From NCBI GenBank assembly GCA_016930015.1, contig JAFGHR010000108.1, positions 1 to 60,954 of the forward strand: a stretch of DNA of 60,954 nt, written 5' to 3'. The DNA is from Anaerolineae bacterium. GTDB lineage: Bacteria > Chloroflexota > Anaerolineae > Aggregatilineales > Aggregatilineaceae. Positions 33,154 through 41,650 of the stretch are shown in pieces. The notes below the pieces were generated by a model, which ran no database searches, had not been told where the DNA came from, and saw nothing but the letters and a program-made list of their open reading frames with translations. Position 1 is the first letter of the stretch. Every line of letters begins with the position of its first letter. Position numbers and translations under genes: made by a program.

Positions 33154-35076
33154 TCACCCGGTGATCGTGATCGTGCCCGCCGTGACGTAGTCGGCGCCGC
33201 CGGTTGTGGGCAGCACCACGCCATCCCACCACGTGTACAATTTCACGCCGACGGTGTACGTACCGGGCGGCAGGCTGCCGGGCAGGGCCAGGACATGGCC
33301 GTCAAAAATGAAACGATCGGGCGTCCACTGGCTGGTGGGTGCGCTGCCGTTAGCCGGGAAGCCGTCATGCTGCGCCCGCAGTTGGCCGGACTCATCCAGC
33401 AGGAACACGGACACGCTGTAATCAACCGGGGGCGGGGTGTCGGCGTGCCACCACAATTGAATCGAGGCGTTTGCGCCGGGCGCGGCATGATCCGGCAGCG
33501 CGATTTTGCATAATTCGACCGCCGCCGACTTGTCCGGCGTGCTAAAAACGGCCAGCGGCGTCTCCAGCGACGACAGGCGATCGTAGCGGTGCGCGTAGAT
33601 CGTGGAGTCGTGGTGATGGTAGGTCAGGGTGCCGGTGCGCACAAACCCTTCCAGCGCCAGCAGGTCGATCACGTCGTGTTTTTTGAACTCGTCGCCCCAA
33701 TACGGCATCCATAAGCCGTCGGTCTGGTCGATCCAGGCTTTGACGTTGGGCAGGAAAAAGTACCCGTAGCGTTTGCGGTAGTCGTAGAGGGATACGACTT
33801 TATCGGCGTGTTCGACCGGTTTCGCCAGGATCGTATCCGGGTTTTCGTCCGGCAGCGCGAGTTTGAGCTGGTACCACAGCGCCCCGTGCGCGCCCTCGAC
33901 GTCCAGCAGCACCGGTTCCCCGGCGGGATAATTGGCGGCGATATCGGCGGCCATCTCGCGCCAGGGCGGTTTTAGGAAAAATGAACTCGTCGTTCCCAGC
34001 CCGTTGACCACGATCAGCACGATGATCCACGCGCGGCCAAAACGCTCGAACGCGGTCAGCCCAAAGCCGATCAACAGCGCGGCGGCGGGCAGAATGAACG
34101 CGATATTCCGGTCGGTCAGCAGCGGGTAACGTTTGTGGAAGGCCACCGATATCACGATCGGCAGCGCGAACCACAGCGCGACCAGCAGGGTGCTCGCCAT
34201 GCGGCGGGGGCGCGGAATCCGGCGCATGGGACCGGGCACATTGAAGAACGGGCCGACCGTGCCGACCAGCAGCAGCAGCCCGTTCAGCGCGACAGGCGTA
34301 CCGAGCATATCCACCGACATGATATCGAGCGTTTTACGGTCAAACGGCCAGCCCAACGTGGTGAGCACCGTGTCATCGACCGGCGTTTGTATGTACTGCA
34401 TGATCGCGACCATCAGCCAGGGCGCAAACGCGGCGACGATCGCGGTGTTGTGTATGATAAACCGCGTCCACTGCTGGCGGTCGCGCAGTGTGATCAGCGC
34501 GTGCAGGCCGATCGCCAGGTTGACGAGCGTACAGTAATAGTGCAGGTACACGCCCAGCACGCTGAACAGCACGTAGCCGAGCGCGTTTGCGCGGGTGGGA
34601 CGCTCCCGCCAGCGCACGTAAAACAGCGCGATTGTGATCATAAAAAAGAACACAATCGCGTAATGGCGCACTTCCTGCGTCAGCACGACGTGTTTATCCA
34701 TCAGCGTGAAGGCCAGCGCTGCCCATACACCCGCCGCCGGGTTGAACAACGCCCGGCCCAGCCGGTACAGGAGCGCCACACTCGTCACCGAAAACAGCAC
34801 CGGCAGGTACCGCAGCGCGACGACACTCCCCCCGACGAGCGCTTCCCAGCCGCGCAGCATAAGCTGCCATTCCGGGCCGTGATGATCGTCCACCATCAGC
34901 ATGATCACGTCGCGGGCCGAATCGCCGCGTGCCAGCCACAAGGACCAGCCTTCATCACCCCAGAGTCCCTGGGCGTTGAGGTCATGAATGCGCAAATAGG
35001 CCGCCAGGACCAGGATCAGCGTCATGGCGTAGAACGGCCAACGGTGCGCGGGGCGCGTGCGTGTGTGTGTATTCAT
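33154..35076 (-). CDS. GT39-like membrane glycosyltransferase with C-terminal beta domain
   Basis: A 640-aa protein. ATG 35076 starts MNTHTRTRPAHRWPFYAM; the ribosome-binding site is weak. The first extracellular loop has the acidic motif LNAQGLWGDEGWSLWLARG typical of GT-C/PMT-type enzymes, with DDHHGPEWQL in the next loop. About 10 membrane segments fill residues 17-390. The outer part (400-530) is soluble, and residues about 545-635 form a beta-sandwich (DYSVSVFLLDESGQLRAQHD, LPPGTYTVGVKLY). It likely transfers sugars from polyprenyl-phosphate donors to an outer acceptor. It shares the C-terminal domain with the gene starting at 36233. Confidence 0.8.
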   Translation of the reverse strand: MNTHTRTRPAHRWPFYAMTLILVLAAYLRIHDLNAQGLWGDEGWSLWLARGDSARDVIMLMVDDHHGPEWQLMLRGWEALVGGSVVALRYLPVLFSVTSVALLYRLGRALFNPAAGVWAALAFTLMDKHVVLTQEVRHYAIVFFFMITIALFYVRWRERPTRANALGYVLFSVLGVYLHYYCTLVNLAIGLHALITLRDRQQWTRFIIHNTAIVAAFAPWLMVAIMQYIQTPVDDTVLTTLGWPFDRKTLDIMSVDMLGTPVALNGLLLLVGTVGPFFNVPGPMRRIPRPRRMASTLLVALWFALPIVISVAFHKRYPLLTDRNIAFILPAAALLIGFGLTAFERFGRAWIIVLIVVNGLGTTSSFFLKPPWREMAADIAANYPAGEPVLLDVEGAHGALWYQLKLALPDENPDTILAKPVEHADKVVSLYDYRKRYGYFFLPNVKAWIDQTDGLWMPYWGDEFKKHDVIDLLALEGFVRTGTLTYHHHDSTIYAHRYDRLSSLETPLAVFSTPDKSAAVELCKIALPDHAAPGANASIQLWWHADTPPPVDYSVSVFLLDESGQLRAQHDGFPANGSAPTSQWTPDRFIFDGHVLALPGSLPPGTYTVGVKLYTWWDGVVLPTTGGADYVTAGTITITG

Positions 35077-35169
35077 GGCGGCGATTGTACCGCGTTCACG
35101 GTGACGGGGGAAGGGCGGGGGCGGTGTGGGGTTCGCGGGCGAAGCCACCGCAAACAGGTTGCCGCGTGA

Positions 35170-35210
35170 GGAAAAACAAAACCCGGCAGCACACCATGCG
35201 CGCAGCCGGG
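35170..35210 (-). terminator. Rho-independent terminator after the HTH regulator gene
   Basis: Leftward stem CCCGGC (35210-35205 side) and GCCGGG (35187-35182 side), followed by TTTTGTTTTT. A second perfect hairpin, CCGATCCG-GTC-CGGATCGG (35230-35248), lies between it and the stop codon. Confidence 0.75.
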
Positions 35211-35265
35211 AGCGTTTGCCCGGATAGAACCGATCCGGTCCGGATCGGATTGATCCGGGGCGGGA

Positions 35266-36009
35266 TTACAGCGTGATGTTTAGAAGCGCCTCGGCAATGC
35301 CGCGAAGCTCGCCGCTGGACATCTGCGAGAGTTTCATGGCGAGTTCGATGTACGACTGGTTGACCGGCGCGGCGACAAAATGGCGCATAGCTTCCGGCAG
35401 GTTGGCAATGGCTTTCAGGTCCTCTTGTAATGCCAACGCCTGGCCGACCCGGTTGCCGTCCTCTAAAAAGTACGAGAGACTCACGCGGCACGCCTGCGCC
35501 AGCGTCGTCAGCACCGGCACCGGGATCGTGCGCTGTCCCAGTTCGAACGCGGTCACGTCACCGGCGGAAATGCCCGCCTCACCGGCAAGCTGTTCGGGTG
35601 TCAGGTTAACCTGTTCGCGGGCGGCACGCAGCAGCGCCCCGATCAGCCGGTTGCGCAGGGTGACGTACTCGCCGGTCTGGACGCGTTGGCCTTCACTCTG
35701 CTGGAGCAGTGTTTCCGTGCCCCAAAAATGGCTGATCGGCACGCTCAGCGTATAGGCCACCAATTCCAGTTGGGGCAGGCTGGGCATGGTTTTGCCCAGT
35801 TCCCACTGAGTCAGGGTTTCGACGTTGACGCCGACTCGTTCGGCACATTGATCTTCGCTCATGCCCGCGGCCTGGCGTGCATCACGGATCAGCACGCCGA
35901 GAATACGCGCCCGCAGTTGGTACAGCTCCTCGAAGTTACGCGGGGCCTCTTTGATGGCTTTTTCGTCGGCATGTTGGCGCAGGCGGGCAGCAATATCGCT
36001 AAAGCTCAT
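35266..36009 (-). CDS. Double-HTH (XRE-type) transcriptional regulator
   Basis: A 247-aa protein. ATG 36009 has GGGAG 8 nt upstream, whereas any longer start would run into the repeat array. Two XRE/Cro helix-turn-helix domains in tandem: one at about 35-95 (ARQAAGMSEDQCAERVGVN, TLTQWELGKTMPSLPQLELV) and one at about 120-185 (REQVNLTPEQLAGEAGISAG, VTAFELGQRTIPVPVLTTLA). The C-terminal helices (about 190-247) may dimerise. The adjacent 18-bp palindromic array upstream of its own promoter is the natural operator candidate, so it may control itself and the divergent membrane protein gene at 36233. Confidence 0.88.
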   Translation of the reverse strand: MSFSDIAARLRQHADEKAIKEAPRNFEELYQLRARILGVLIRDARQAAGMSEDQCAERVGVNVETLTQWELGKTMPSLPQLELVAYTLSVPISHFWGTETLLQQSEGQRVQTGEYVTLRNRLIGALLRAAREQVNLTPEQLAGEAGISAGDVTAFELGQRTIPVPVLTTLAQACRVSLSYFLEDGNRVGQALALQEDLKAIANLPEAMRHFVAAPVNQSYIELAMKLSQMSSGELRGIAEALLNITL

Positions 36010-36049
36010 AGTTCTATCTCCCATGACGGGGTGTACGCATTTGTTTGAC

Positions 36050-36078
36050 ATTATACGGAGTCTGTCACCGCCGCGCAA
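36050..36078 (-). promoter_or_regulatory. Promoter of the double-HTH regulator gene
   Basis: Leftward -35 TTGCGC (36078-36073), 17-bp spacer, -10 TATAAT (36055-36050). The -35 abuts the repeat array. Confidence 0.6.
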
Positions 36079-36079
36079 A

Positions 36080-36165
36080 GCATGTGGGTCCACAAAAGCA
36101 TGTGGGTCCACAAAAGCATGTGGGTCCACAAAAGCGTGTGGGTCCACAAAAAGCATGTGGTACAC
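36080..36165. promoter_or_regulatory. Array of 18-bp palindromic repeats, likely operators
   Basis: Four units with the pattern GCATGTGGGTCCACAAAA at 36080, 36098, 36116 and 36134 (the fourth has GCGTG), plus a partial fifth (GCATGTGGTACAC, 36153-36165). Each unit contains the inverted repeat TGTGG-GT-CCACA. The array lies between the divergent regulator and membrane protein genes, directly upstream of the regulator's -35. The best rightward -10 candidate (TACACT, 36161-36166) overlaps the last unit. Confidence 0.7.
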
Positions 36166-36232
36166 TAACGCGCGGTGCAAAAAAAACGCACACGGCACAC
36201 GATTACACACTGTGCGTGCAGGAGGTCGAACG

Positions 36233-38854
36233 ATGGACGGATGGACAAACGCGCTTCAATCGGAACGTGCGCGGCGTCTTATGATCTGGGCAGTCCTGCC
36301 CGTGATCGTGTACACGCTGGCGGCGGGCGTCATCACGTGGCCGCTGCTGCGCGATATCACGACCCACGCCGCCGGGGCGGGCTACGGCGACAGCACGGTG
36401 GCGATCCGGCATGCGTGGTGGGCGCGTGAGGCGCTGCTGGACGGCAAGAATCCGTTTGAACACCCGCTGCTGGTCTATCCGGACGGTTTTACAAGCTGGC
36501 TGCAATTGGGGCAGCCGGTGCAGTACGTGTTGGTCGGATCGCTGGGCGTGTTATTTTCGCCGGTGGTGGCCTTTAACGTGGTGATGCTGCTGGCGCTGGT
36601 GCTCGATGGTGTGGCCGCGTATATCCTGGGTATGCGCCTGAGTGATCGCCGCCCGCTGGCGGCCCTGTTGGGCGGGCTGGTGTTTATGGCGTTCCCGGCC
36701 ATGCAAGGGCATCTCAACGCCGGCCATATCGGGATTGTGCTGCTGTGGCCGCTGCCGCTGCTGGCGCTGTGTTTGTGGCGCGTGGTATACGATGGCGCGG
36801 GCTGGCGCAGCGTGGTTTGGGGCGGGGTGTGGTTTGCGCTGACCGCGCTCGGCAACGTGTCGCTGACCGCGTATACGCTGTTCCCGCTGATCCTGTTCGC
36901 CGGGCTGTACGGCCTGCTGTGGGAGCGTGCGCGCCTGTTCCCGCGTGATGTGCCGCTGCGTGACCGGCCCTGGATCAAGGTGGGGGGCATGATCGCGCTG
37001 GGGCTGCTGTTCGTCGCGCCGTTTTACGCGCCGCTGGCGACCGGCGCCGGGCAAGATGAACTGTCCAACGTGACCGAAACTGGGCGCGTGACCTTCAGCG
37101 CGGATGCGCTGGCATTCGTGACGCCGTCGCCGTTCGGGTTTTGGGACGAGATCGGGGCCACAAATGACATCATGCGTGACGTGCTCGGCACCAATTCCGC
37201 CGAGGGAGCCGCTTACCTGGGCGCAGTGGCCGTGATCCTGGCCGCGATCGCGCTGGCGCGGCGGCGGGCAGCGCGGCTGTGGCTGGTCGTGGCGCTGGGC
37301 GCGATGCTGTTTTCGCTAGGGCCGCTGCTCAAGTGGCGCGATGCGCCGGTCGAACTCCGGTTTGAGGACGTCGAATCTTATGTAACATTACCCTGGGCCG
37401 CGTTCCAACGGCTGCCGGGTTTTGAAACCACGCGCACGCCGGGCCGTTTTAATCTCGTGACCGGGCTGGCGCTCAGCGCACTTACGAGCACCGGGGCGGC
37501 TGTGTTACTCGGCTGGCTGCGGCGGCGCGCGGTCCGCGTAGGGCTGGCGGCGCTGCTGGGCGTGGTGATCGTGCTCGAATACCAGTTGTTCTGGCCGTGT
37601 ATGACCATGGACGCCCGCCAGCCGGATTATTTCGAACAGCTTGCCAGGGCCGATGACGTGCGCGCCGTGCTGACCGTCCCGGCGGGCGACCTGCTCGCGA
37701 CCAAAACGGCCATGTTGCAGCAGACGGTTCACGGCAAGCCCATGATCGCCGGGCACACGCTGCGCCGCACGCCGCAAGACCCGGCGGTCCTGGCGATCCT
37801 GGGATTGGCGGCGGGCGCTGACTCACCGGACGGTGTGCCCGCTATCCCGCGCGCGTTTGTGCCGTACCTGTTATCGTCGGCAGGCGTGGACCGCGTGATC
37901 GTGGAGCGCCCGTATGTGCCGGACGCGAATGCCACCGTCGCACGGCTGACCGCGATTTTCGGTGAGCCGGAATATGGCGACGAAACGATCACCGTTTTTG
38001 TCGTGCCGCGTGTGCCGGACCCACCGCCCGATCTATCGCTGGTTGTTGCCGCCAGCGCGGACGGGTGGAGTATGCCGGTTGATACCGGGGCATTTTGGGG
38101 GGCGTTCCTGGCGGATGAGGGCGCGTGGTACCTGTATACGCCGCGTGAACAATACGGCGATCTTGTATTCCGCGCGGCGGCGTACCGCGTGCCCCGGCGG
38201 ATCGGCGTGTGGCTGGACGGGCATCTGATCGATGTGTTGACCGTGCGCGAAGATACGATCCGGCTGCCGCTGTGGCTGGATGCGGGTTACCACACCCTGC
38301 GCTTTGAGGCGCGCGACGGCTGCACCGATTACCCGTTTGACCTGTTGTGCTGGAATGCGGCGTCAGTGTCACCCGCGTGCGGTACGACTGATCCGCCAGC
38401 GTGCATCAGCGTGCTAGTTGGCCCGCCCACGTGGGAACCTGCCGGATCGCTGCCCACGCCGCTAAACGTCCAGCTTGACGGCGGGCTGCAACTGCGCGCG
38501 TATACGGTCGATGTGTTGGATGATATCCGCGCGGTGGACGTCCGCCTGTTCTGGGAATCGGATCGCCCGCTGCCGGGCGATTACGCGCTGTTCGTGCACC
38601 TCACCGATCCCGACAGCGGCGAGCCGCGCGCCCAGTATGACGGATTCCCGGCCCTTATGACTGGAAAGTGGCCATCAAACACGCGCTGGCAGTCTAACGC
38701 CCGGATCACGCTGCCGGACGATCTGCCTGCCGGAACTTACACGCTCAGCGCGGGCTGGTTCCGCCCGTCGGACGGGGTGCGCCTGGGCGTGCGCGGTGAT
38801 CATCCGGGCGCGTCGGCGGATATGATCATGCTCGAAACGGTGACCGCGCCCTGA
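36233..38854 (+). CDS. Large GT-C-like membrane protein with C-terminal beta domain
   Basis: An 873-aa protein. ATG 36233 follows GGAGGT by 6 nt. About 11-12 membrane segments occupy residues 18-460, with external loops such as TTHAAGAGYGDSTVAIRHAW and NPFEHPLLVYPDGF that fit GT-C-type or YfhO-like glycosyltransferases of bacteria. Outer domains follow: about 470-610 (IVLEYQLFWPCMTMDARQPD), about 625-720 with two or three disulfide candidates (RDGCTDYPFDLLCWN, PACGTTDPPACIS), and a final beta-sandwich (LPGDYALFVHLTDPDSGEPR, LPAGTYTLSAGWF). That last domain is also present in the protein at 33154-35076. It is probably regulated by the divergent HTH protein. Confidence 0.7.
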   Translation: MDGWTNALQSERARRLMIWAVLPVIVYTLAAGVITWPLLRDITTHAAGAGYGDSTVAIRHAWWAREALLDGKNPFEHPLLVYPDGFTSWLQLGQPVQYVLVGSLGVLFSPVVAFNVVMLLALVLDGVAAYILGMRLSDRRPLAALLGGLVFMAFPAMQGHLNAGHIGIVLLWPLPLLALCLWRVVYDGAGWRSVVWGGVWFALTALGNVSLTAYTLFPLILFAGLYGLLWERARLFPRDVPLRDRPWIKVGGMIALGLLFVAPFYAPLATGAGQDELSNVTETGRVTFSADALAFVTPSPFGFWDEIGATNDIMRDVLGTNSAEGAAYLGAVAVILAAIALARRRAARLWLVVALGAMLFSLGPLLKWRDAPVELRFEDVESYVTLPWAAFQRLPGFETTRTPGRFNLVTGLALSALTSTGAAVLLGWLRRRAVRVGLAALLGVVIVLEYQLFWPCMTMDARQPDYFEQLARADDVRAVLTVPAGDLLATKTAMLQQTVHGKPMIAGHTLRRTPQDPAVLAILGLAAGADSPDGVPAIPRAFVPYLLSSAGVDRVIVERPYVPDANATVARLTAIFGEPEYGDETITVFVVPRVPDPPPDLSLVVAASADGWSMPVDTGAFWGAFLADEGAWYLYTPREQYGDLVFRAAAYRVPRRIGVWLDGHLIDVLTVREDTIRLPLWLDAGYHTLRFEARDGCTDYPFDLLCWNAASVSPACGTTDPPACISVLVGPPTWEPAGSLPTPLNVQLDGGLQLRAYTVDVLDDIRAVDVRLFWESDRPLPGDYALFVHLTDPDSGEPRAQYDGFPALMTGKWPSNTRWQSNARITLPDDLPAGTYTLSAGWFRPSDGVRLGVRGDHPGASADMIMLETVTAP

Positions 38855-38898
38855 AGGGCGGGCGTGCCCTAAGGGCGCGCGTGTCCTGAGTTTATGCA

Positions 38899-39110
38899 CA
38901 GGGCTATCGCTTCAAATGGCCGATTGGGCTTTTGATGCAACGCCTTCCCCCTAAATCCCCCTTCCAGCCAAGCTGGACGGGGGATTTAACGCACGAACAA
39001 GCGGTTGTTTTGCCCCTCTTTGGCTTGGCCGGGGAGGGGCAGCCGGGCGCGGCCCTCAGGCCGAAGCCCGGTGGGGAGGGGCGTTTTTCGATTGTAAGGC
39101 GATAGCCCTG
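38899..39110 (+). repeat. Dispersed MITE-like repeat, copy 4 (212 bp, perfect TSD)
   Basis: Left end CAGGGCTATCGCTTCAAA at 38899, right end AAGGCGATAGCCCTG at 39110. Perfect direct repeats AGTTTATGCA flank it (38889-38898 and 39111-39120). Same orientation as copy 2. It lies between the large membrane protein gene and the PAP2 gene promoter. Confidence 0.9.
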
Positions 39111-39129
39111 AGTTTATGCAGGTCCAGCC

Positions 39130-39157
39130 TTGATTTTGGGCGCGAAAGGGTTAAAAT
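39130..39157 (+). promoter_or_regulatory. Promoter of the PAP2-like gene
   Basis: -35 TTGATT (39130-39135), 16-bp spacer, -10 TAAAAT (39152-39157). Confidence 0.55.
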
Positions 39158-39169
39158 TGATTAAACGTG

Positions 39170-39200
39170 CGAGAGTAGCCGGTTGGCTACTCTCGTTTCT
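39170..39200 (+). terminator. Hairpin in the PAP2 gene leader (terminator or attenuator)
   Basis: Perfect 11-bp stem CGAGAGTAGCC (39170-39180) and GGCTACTCTCG (39185-39195), 4-nt loop, then TTTCT. It lies about 13 nt after the -10 and 70 nt before the start codon, so it forms at the very 5' end of the transcript and could stabilise or attenuate it. Confidence 0.55.
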
Positions 39201-39265
39201 GTCACAGTTATAGGGGAAAGTGCCAGATACGCACGGGTTCCATATTATGAAAGGTCGGGGTGTTT

Positions 39266-40210
39266 ATGCTCAAGCGATTCGTACAAATTGTAAGGGCGCA
39301 TCCAATCCGGTTTCAGATCGTGGCAATTACCGCGATCGTGATCGTCTTGACAGCGGCAGGCGTTCTTTACCCATCAACCAAGTTTGGTTACTTCCTGATC
39401 ATTTTGCTGGCGGTGTTGAATCCCAGGCTGCGCGGGTTTGTGCTGGATTTCGCCCCGTTTATCGTGCTGCTGGTGACATACAGCCAGCTTCGCAGTTATG
39501 CCGACAACCTGTCGGTGACGGATATCCACATCACCGACCTGATCAAGTGGGAACGCGCCATATGCGGCGGCGTGATACCGAGCCACGTATTACAAACGAA
39601 GCTGTCCGGGCAGTTTTATTCTGGAGCGCTGAATGTGGTCACCAATGCGTTTTACCTGTCGCACTTCATCACCCCCGTGATCGCGGCGGCGGCGTTGTGG
39701 TGGAACCGGCGGACGGCGTACTGGTCATACATGATCGGCCTGGTGGTGTTGTCCTATGCCGGGTTCCTGACGTACATCCTGTTCCCGGCGGCGCCGCCGT
39801 GGTGGGCGACCGAATACGGGTATCTGCCCACCGAGCCGGTCACGCTCAACCTGTTTGTGATCTCGGCGGATACGGTGCGTTCGGCGGCGAACCCAGTGGC
39901 GGCGGTGCCATCGCTGCACGCGGCCTACCCGACTTTTATCGCGCTCGTATCGGTCGCGGTGTGGGGACGCCGGGCGCTGCCCGTGTTCCTGCTGCCGGTT
40001 GGCGTGGCGTTTTCGACGTTTTACCTGGGTCACCATTACGTGGTTGATGCGCTGGCGGGCGCACTCTATGCGCTGGTGTGCTTTGGCACCGTGTTTATGT
40101 GGCTGTACAGGCGTGAGTTTTCGCTGGAATCCCTGTTCGCCAAAAGGACTGACTCAGCGCGAACCGGCGATCATCAAACCGCCCATTCGGTCCGCCGCAC
40201 GTTGCATTAG
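39266..40210 (+). CDS. PAP2-superfamily membrane phosphatase (Aur1-like)
   Basis: A 314-aa protein with about six membrane segments. ATG 39266 has GGGG 5 nt upstream; a GTG two codons earlier is the alternative. The active-site motifs of the PAP2/Aur1 branch are AAVPSLHAAYPTF (motif 2, His) and LGHHYVVDALAGA (motif 3, His and Asp). The Arg/Lys motif 1 is not obvious. The layout resembles inositol phosphorylceramide synthase Aur1 and bacterial phosphatidylinositol-type lipid enzymes. It likely removes or transfers a phospho-head group on the outer side of the membrane. Confidence 0.8.
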   Translation: MLKRFVQIVRAHPIRFQIVAITAIVIVLTAAGVLYPSTKFGYFLIILLAVLNPRLRGFVLDFAPFIVLLVTYSQLRSYADNLSVTDIHITDLIKWERAICGGVIPSHVLQTKLSGQFYSGALNVVTNAFYLSHFITPVIAAAALWWNRRTAYWSYMIGLVVLSYAGFLTYILFPAAPPWWATEYGYLPTEPVTLNLFVISADTVRSAANPVAAVPSLHAAYPTFIALVSVAVWGRRALPVFLLPVGVAFSTFYLGHHYVVDALAGALYALVCFGTVFMWLYRREFSLESLFAKRTDSARTGDHQTAHSVRRTLH

Positions 40211-40235
40211 TAACGATACCGGCACTGCAACCAAA

Positions 40236-40267
40236 AACCCGGCGAACGACACCAGCCGGGTTTTTTT
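40236..40267. terminator. Bidirectional terminator between convergent genes
   Basis: AACCCGGC (40236-40243) pairs with GCCGGGTT (40255-40262), followed by seven T rightwards; leftwards the stem is followed by TTTTTGG. It serves the PAP2 gene and the ABC permease operon. Confidence 0.85.
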
Positions 40268-40285
40268 GTGGGTTGTTAGCCTGGA

Positions 40286-41650
40286 TCAGCCAAAGAGCAG
40301 GCGCGGGATGTCGCGCGGCTTGGGCATGTTACCCATCAGCAGCGTGTTGACGCGGAACAGCCGCCCGGCCATCCACATCACCGCCATCACGCCGCCCACC
40401 AGCAGCGCCATGCTCAGGATCAACTCCCCGGCGGGGACATCGGTCACAGACAGGCGCATGATCATCGACAGCGGTGACGTGACCGGTATCATCGACAGCA
40501 CCGTTACCAGCGTGCTGTTCGGGTCTTCGGCAAAAATGCTGATGAAGAAAAACGGCACGACCGCGGGCAGCGTGACCAGCACCACAAAATTCTGGCTTTC
40601 GCGCACGGATGTGCTCAACGCGCCGATGGCGGCCATCAGGCTGCCGAAGAACAGGAAGCCCAGCAGGAAGTAGATAATACACAGGGCCAGCGTGCCGGTG
40701 CCGACCTCGATGTTTTGCAGCGAGTCGATCACGTCGCTGACCTGGCTGCCCAGGAATACAAACGTGCCGAGCAGCATAGCCACTTGCAGCAGGGCCAGCA
40801 GCCCTTCCGCCAGGATTTTGCCGACTAACAGGGCCGTGGGCTGGACCGACGACAGGATGATCTCCACGATGCGCGATTCTTTTTCCTGTACCACGCTTTG
40901 CATCAGGTAGCCGCCGCCCCAAAACAGGCTCATCATCATGATCATACCGAAGCCGTATACCAGCATGAGGTTGCTGTTTTCGTTGCCGGTTTCCGCTTCA
41001 CCAGACGCCGCGACGGTGTGTTCCGTGATCACGGCTGGATCGCGCAGGCGTAAGTAAAGCTGCTCGTAGGGCTGGGCATCCACGTTATACAACAGGCTGC
41101 GCAGGATGTAGTCTGTGATGGTTTCTTCGCTGGACATGACTTCGATGTTCAGCCCTTCGAAGTAAACCGTGATCTCGCCGTCCTCAATGTAATCGGGTTC
41201 GATGACATACAGCACATCGACATCACCGTCTTCCACGGCGCTTTTACCGGCGTCCACCGTGTCGTAGCGCACGATCATGTTTTTCAGGCAGTACGGCGAA
41301 CTGACACGTTTGATCAGGGTGCTGCGAACCATGCTCGGATCGGCATCCTGGCGCAGTTGGGCCGCCTCGTCGTTGGTCGCCTGGCAGGTCACGCGTTCGT
41401 AGGTGTCGGGCGCCGGGAACAACTGCTGCGGCGTGCGGTCCACATAGCCGATATGGTCATTACTTTCGTTCACCTCGGTAAAGGGTTTGGCCGGTTCGTC
41501 GCTGCTGCCTTCGCTGCTTTCCTGGTAAAGCTGGTAGCCAAAGAAGGCCACGATCACCAGCAGCGGCACGGCGAATGTAATGAACAGGTACGATTTACGC
41601 CGCAGTTCGCGCCGCAGTTCGTACAACAGGACAACATGCCAGTTCGTCAT
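40286..41650 (-). CDS. ABC-2-type exporter permease
   Basis: A 454-aa protein. ATG 41650 overlaps the stop of the preceding permease gene (ATGA). One N-terminal membrane segment (about 19-40) precedes a large external domain (about 45-215) with two Cys, then five or six segments from about 225 on (MLVYGFGMIMMMSLFWGGGY, VVPFFFISIFAEDPNSTL, LSMIPVTSPLSMIMR), the usual NatB/ABC-2 layout. The conserved VVQEKESRIVEIILSSVQPT loop contacts the ATPase. The substrate is unknown; Na+ or a drug would fit NatAB relatives. Confidence 0.88.
   Translation of the reverse strand: MTNWHVVLLYELRRELRRKSYLFITFAVPLLVIVAFFGYQLYQESSEGSSDEPAKPFTEVNESNDHIGYVDRTPQQLFPAPDTYERVTCQATNDEAAQLRQDADPSMVRSTLIKRVSSPYCLKNMIVRYDTVDAGKSAVEDGDVDVLYVIEPDYIEDGEITVYFEGLNIEVMSSEETITDYILRSLLYNVDAQPYEQLYLRLRDPAVITEHTVAASGEAETGNENSNLMLVYGFGMIMMMSLFWGGGYLMQSVVQEKESRIVEIILSSVQPTALLVGKILAEGLLALLQVAMLLGTFVFLGSQVSDVIDSLQNIEVGTGTLALCIIYFLLGFLFFGSLMAAIGALSTSVRESQNFVVLVTLPAVVPFFFISIFAEDPNSTLVTVLSMIPVTSPLSMIMRLSVTDVPAGELILSMALLVGGVMAVMWMAGRLFRVNTLLMGNMPKPRDIPRLLFG

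Noticed and set aside
34135-35169. Open frame antisense to the GT39-like gene (344 codons)
   Set aside because: It is Arg/Gln/His-rich, without a start signal, and overlaps a gene with clear membrane segments.
36080-36165. Possible CRISPR array
   Set aside because: The 18-bp units are directly adjacent with no spacers, and no cas genes are near.
35861-36232. In-frame N-terminal extension of the 36233 membrane protein through the repeat array
   Set aside because: It would translate the operator array and the start of the opposite gene, while ATG 36233 has a good ribosome-binding site.
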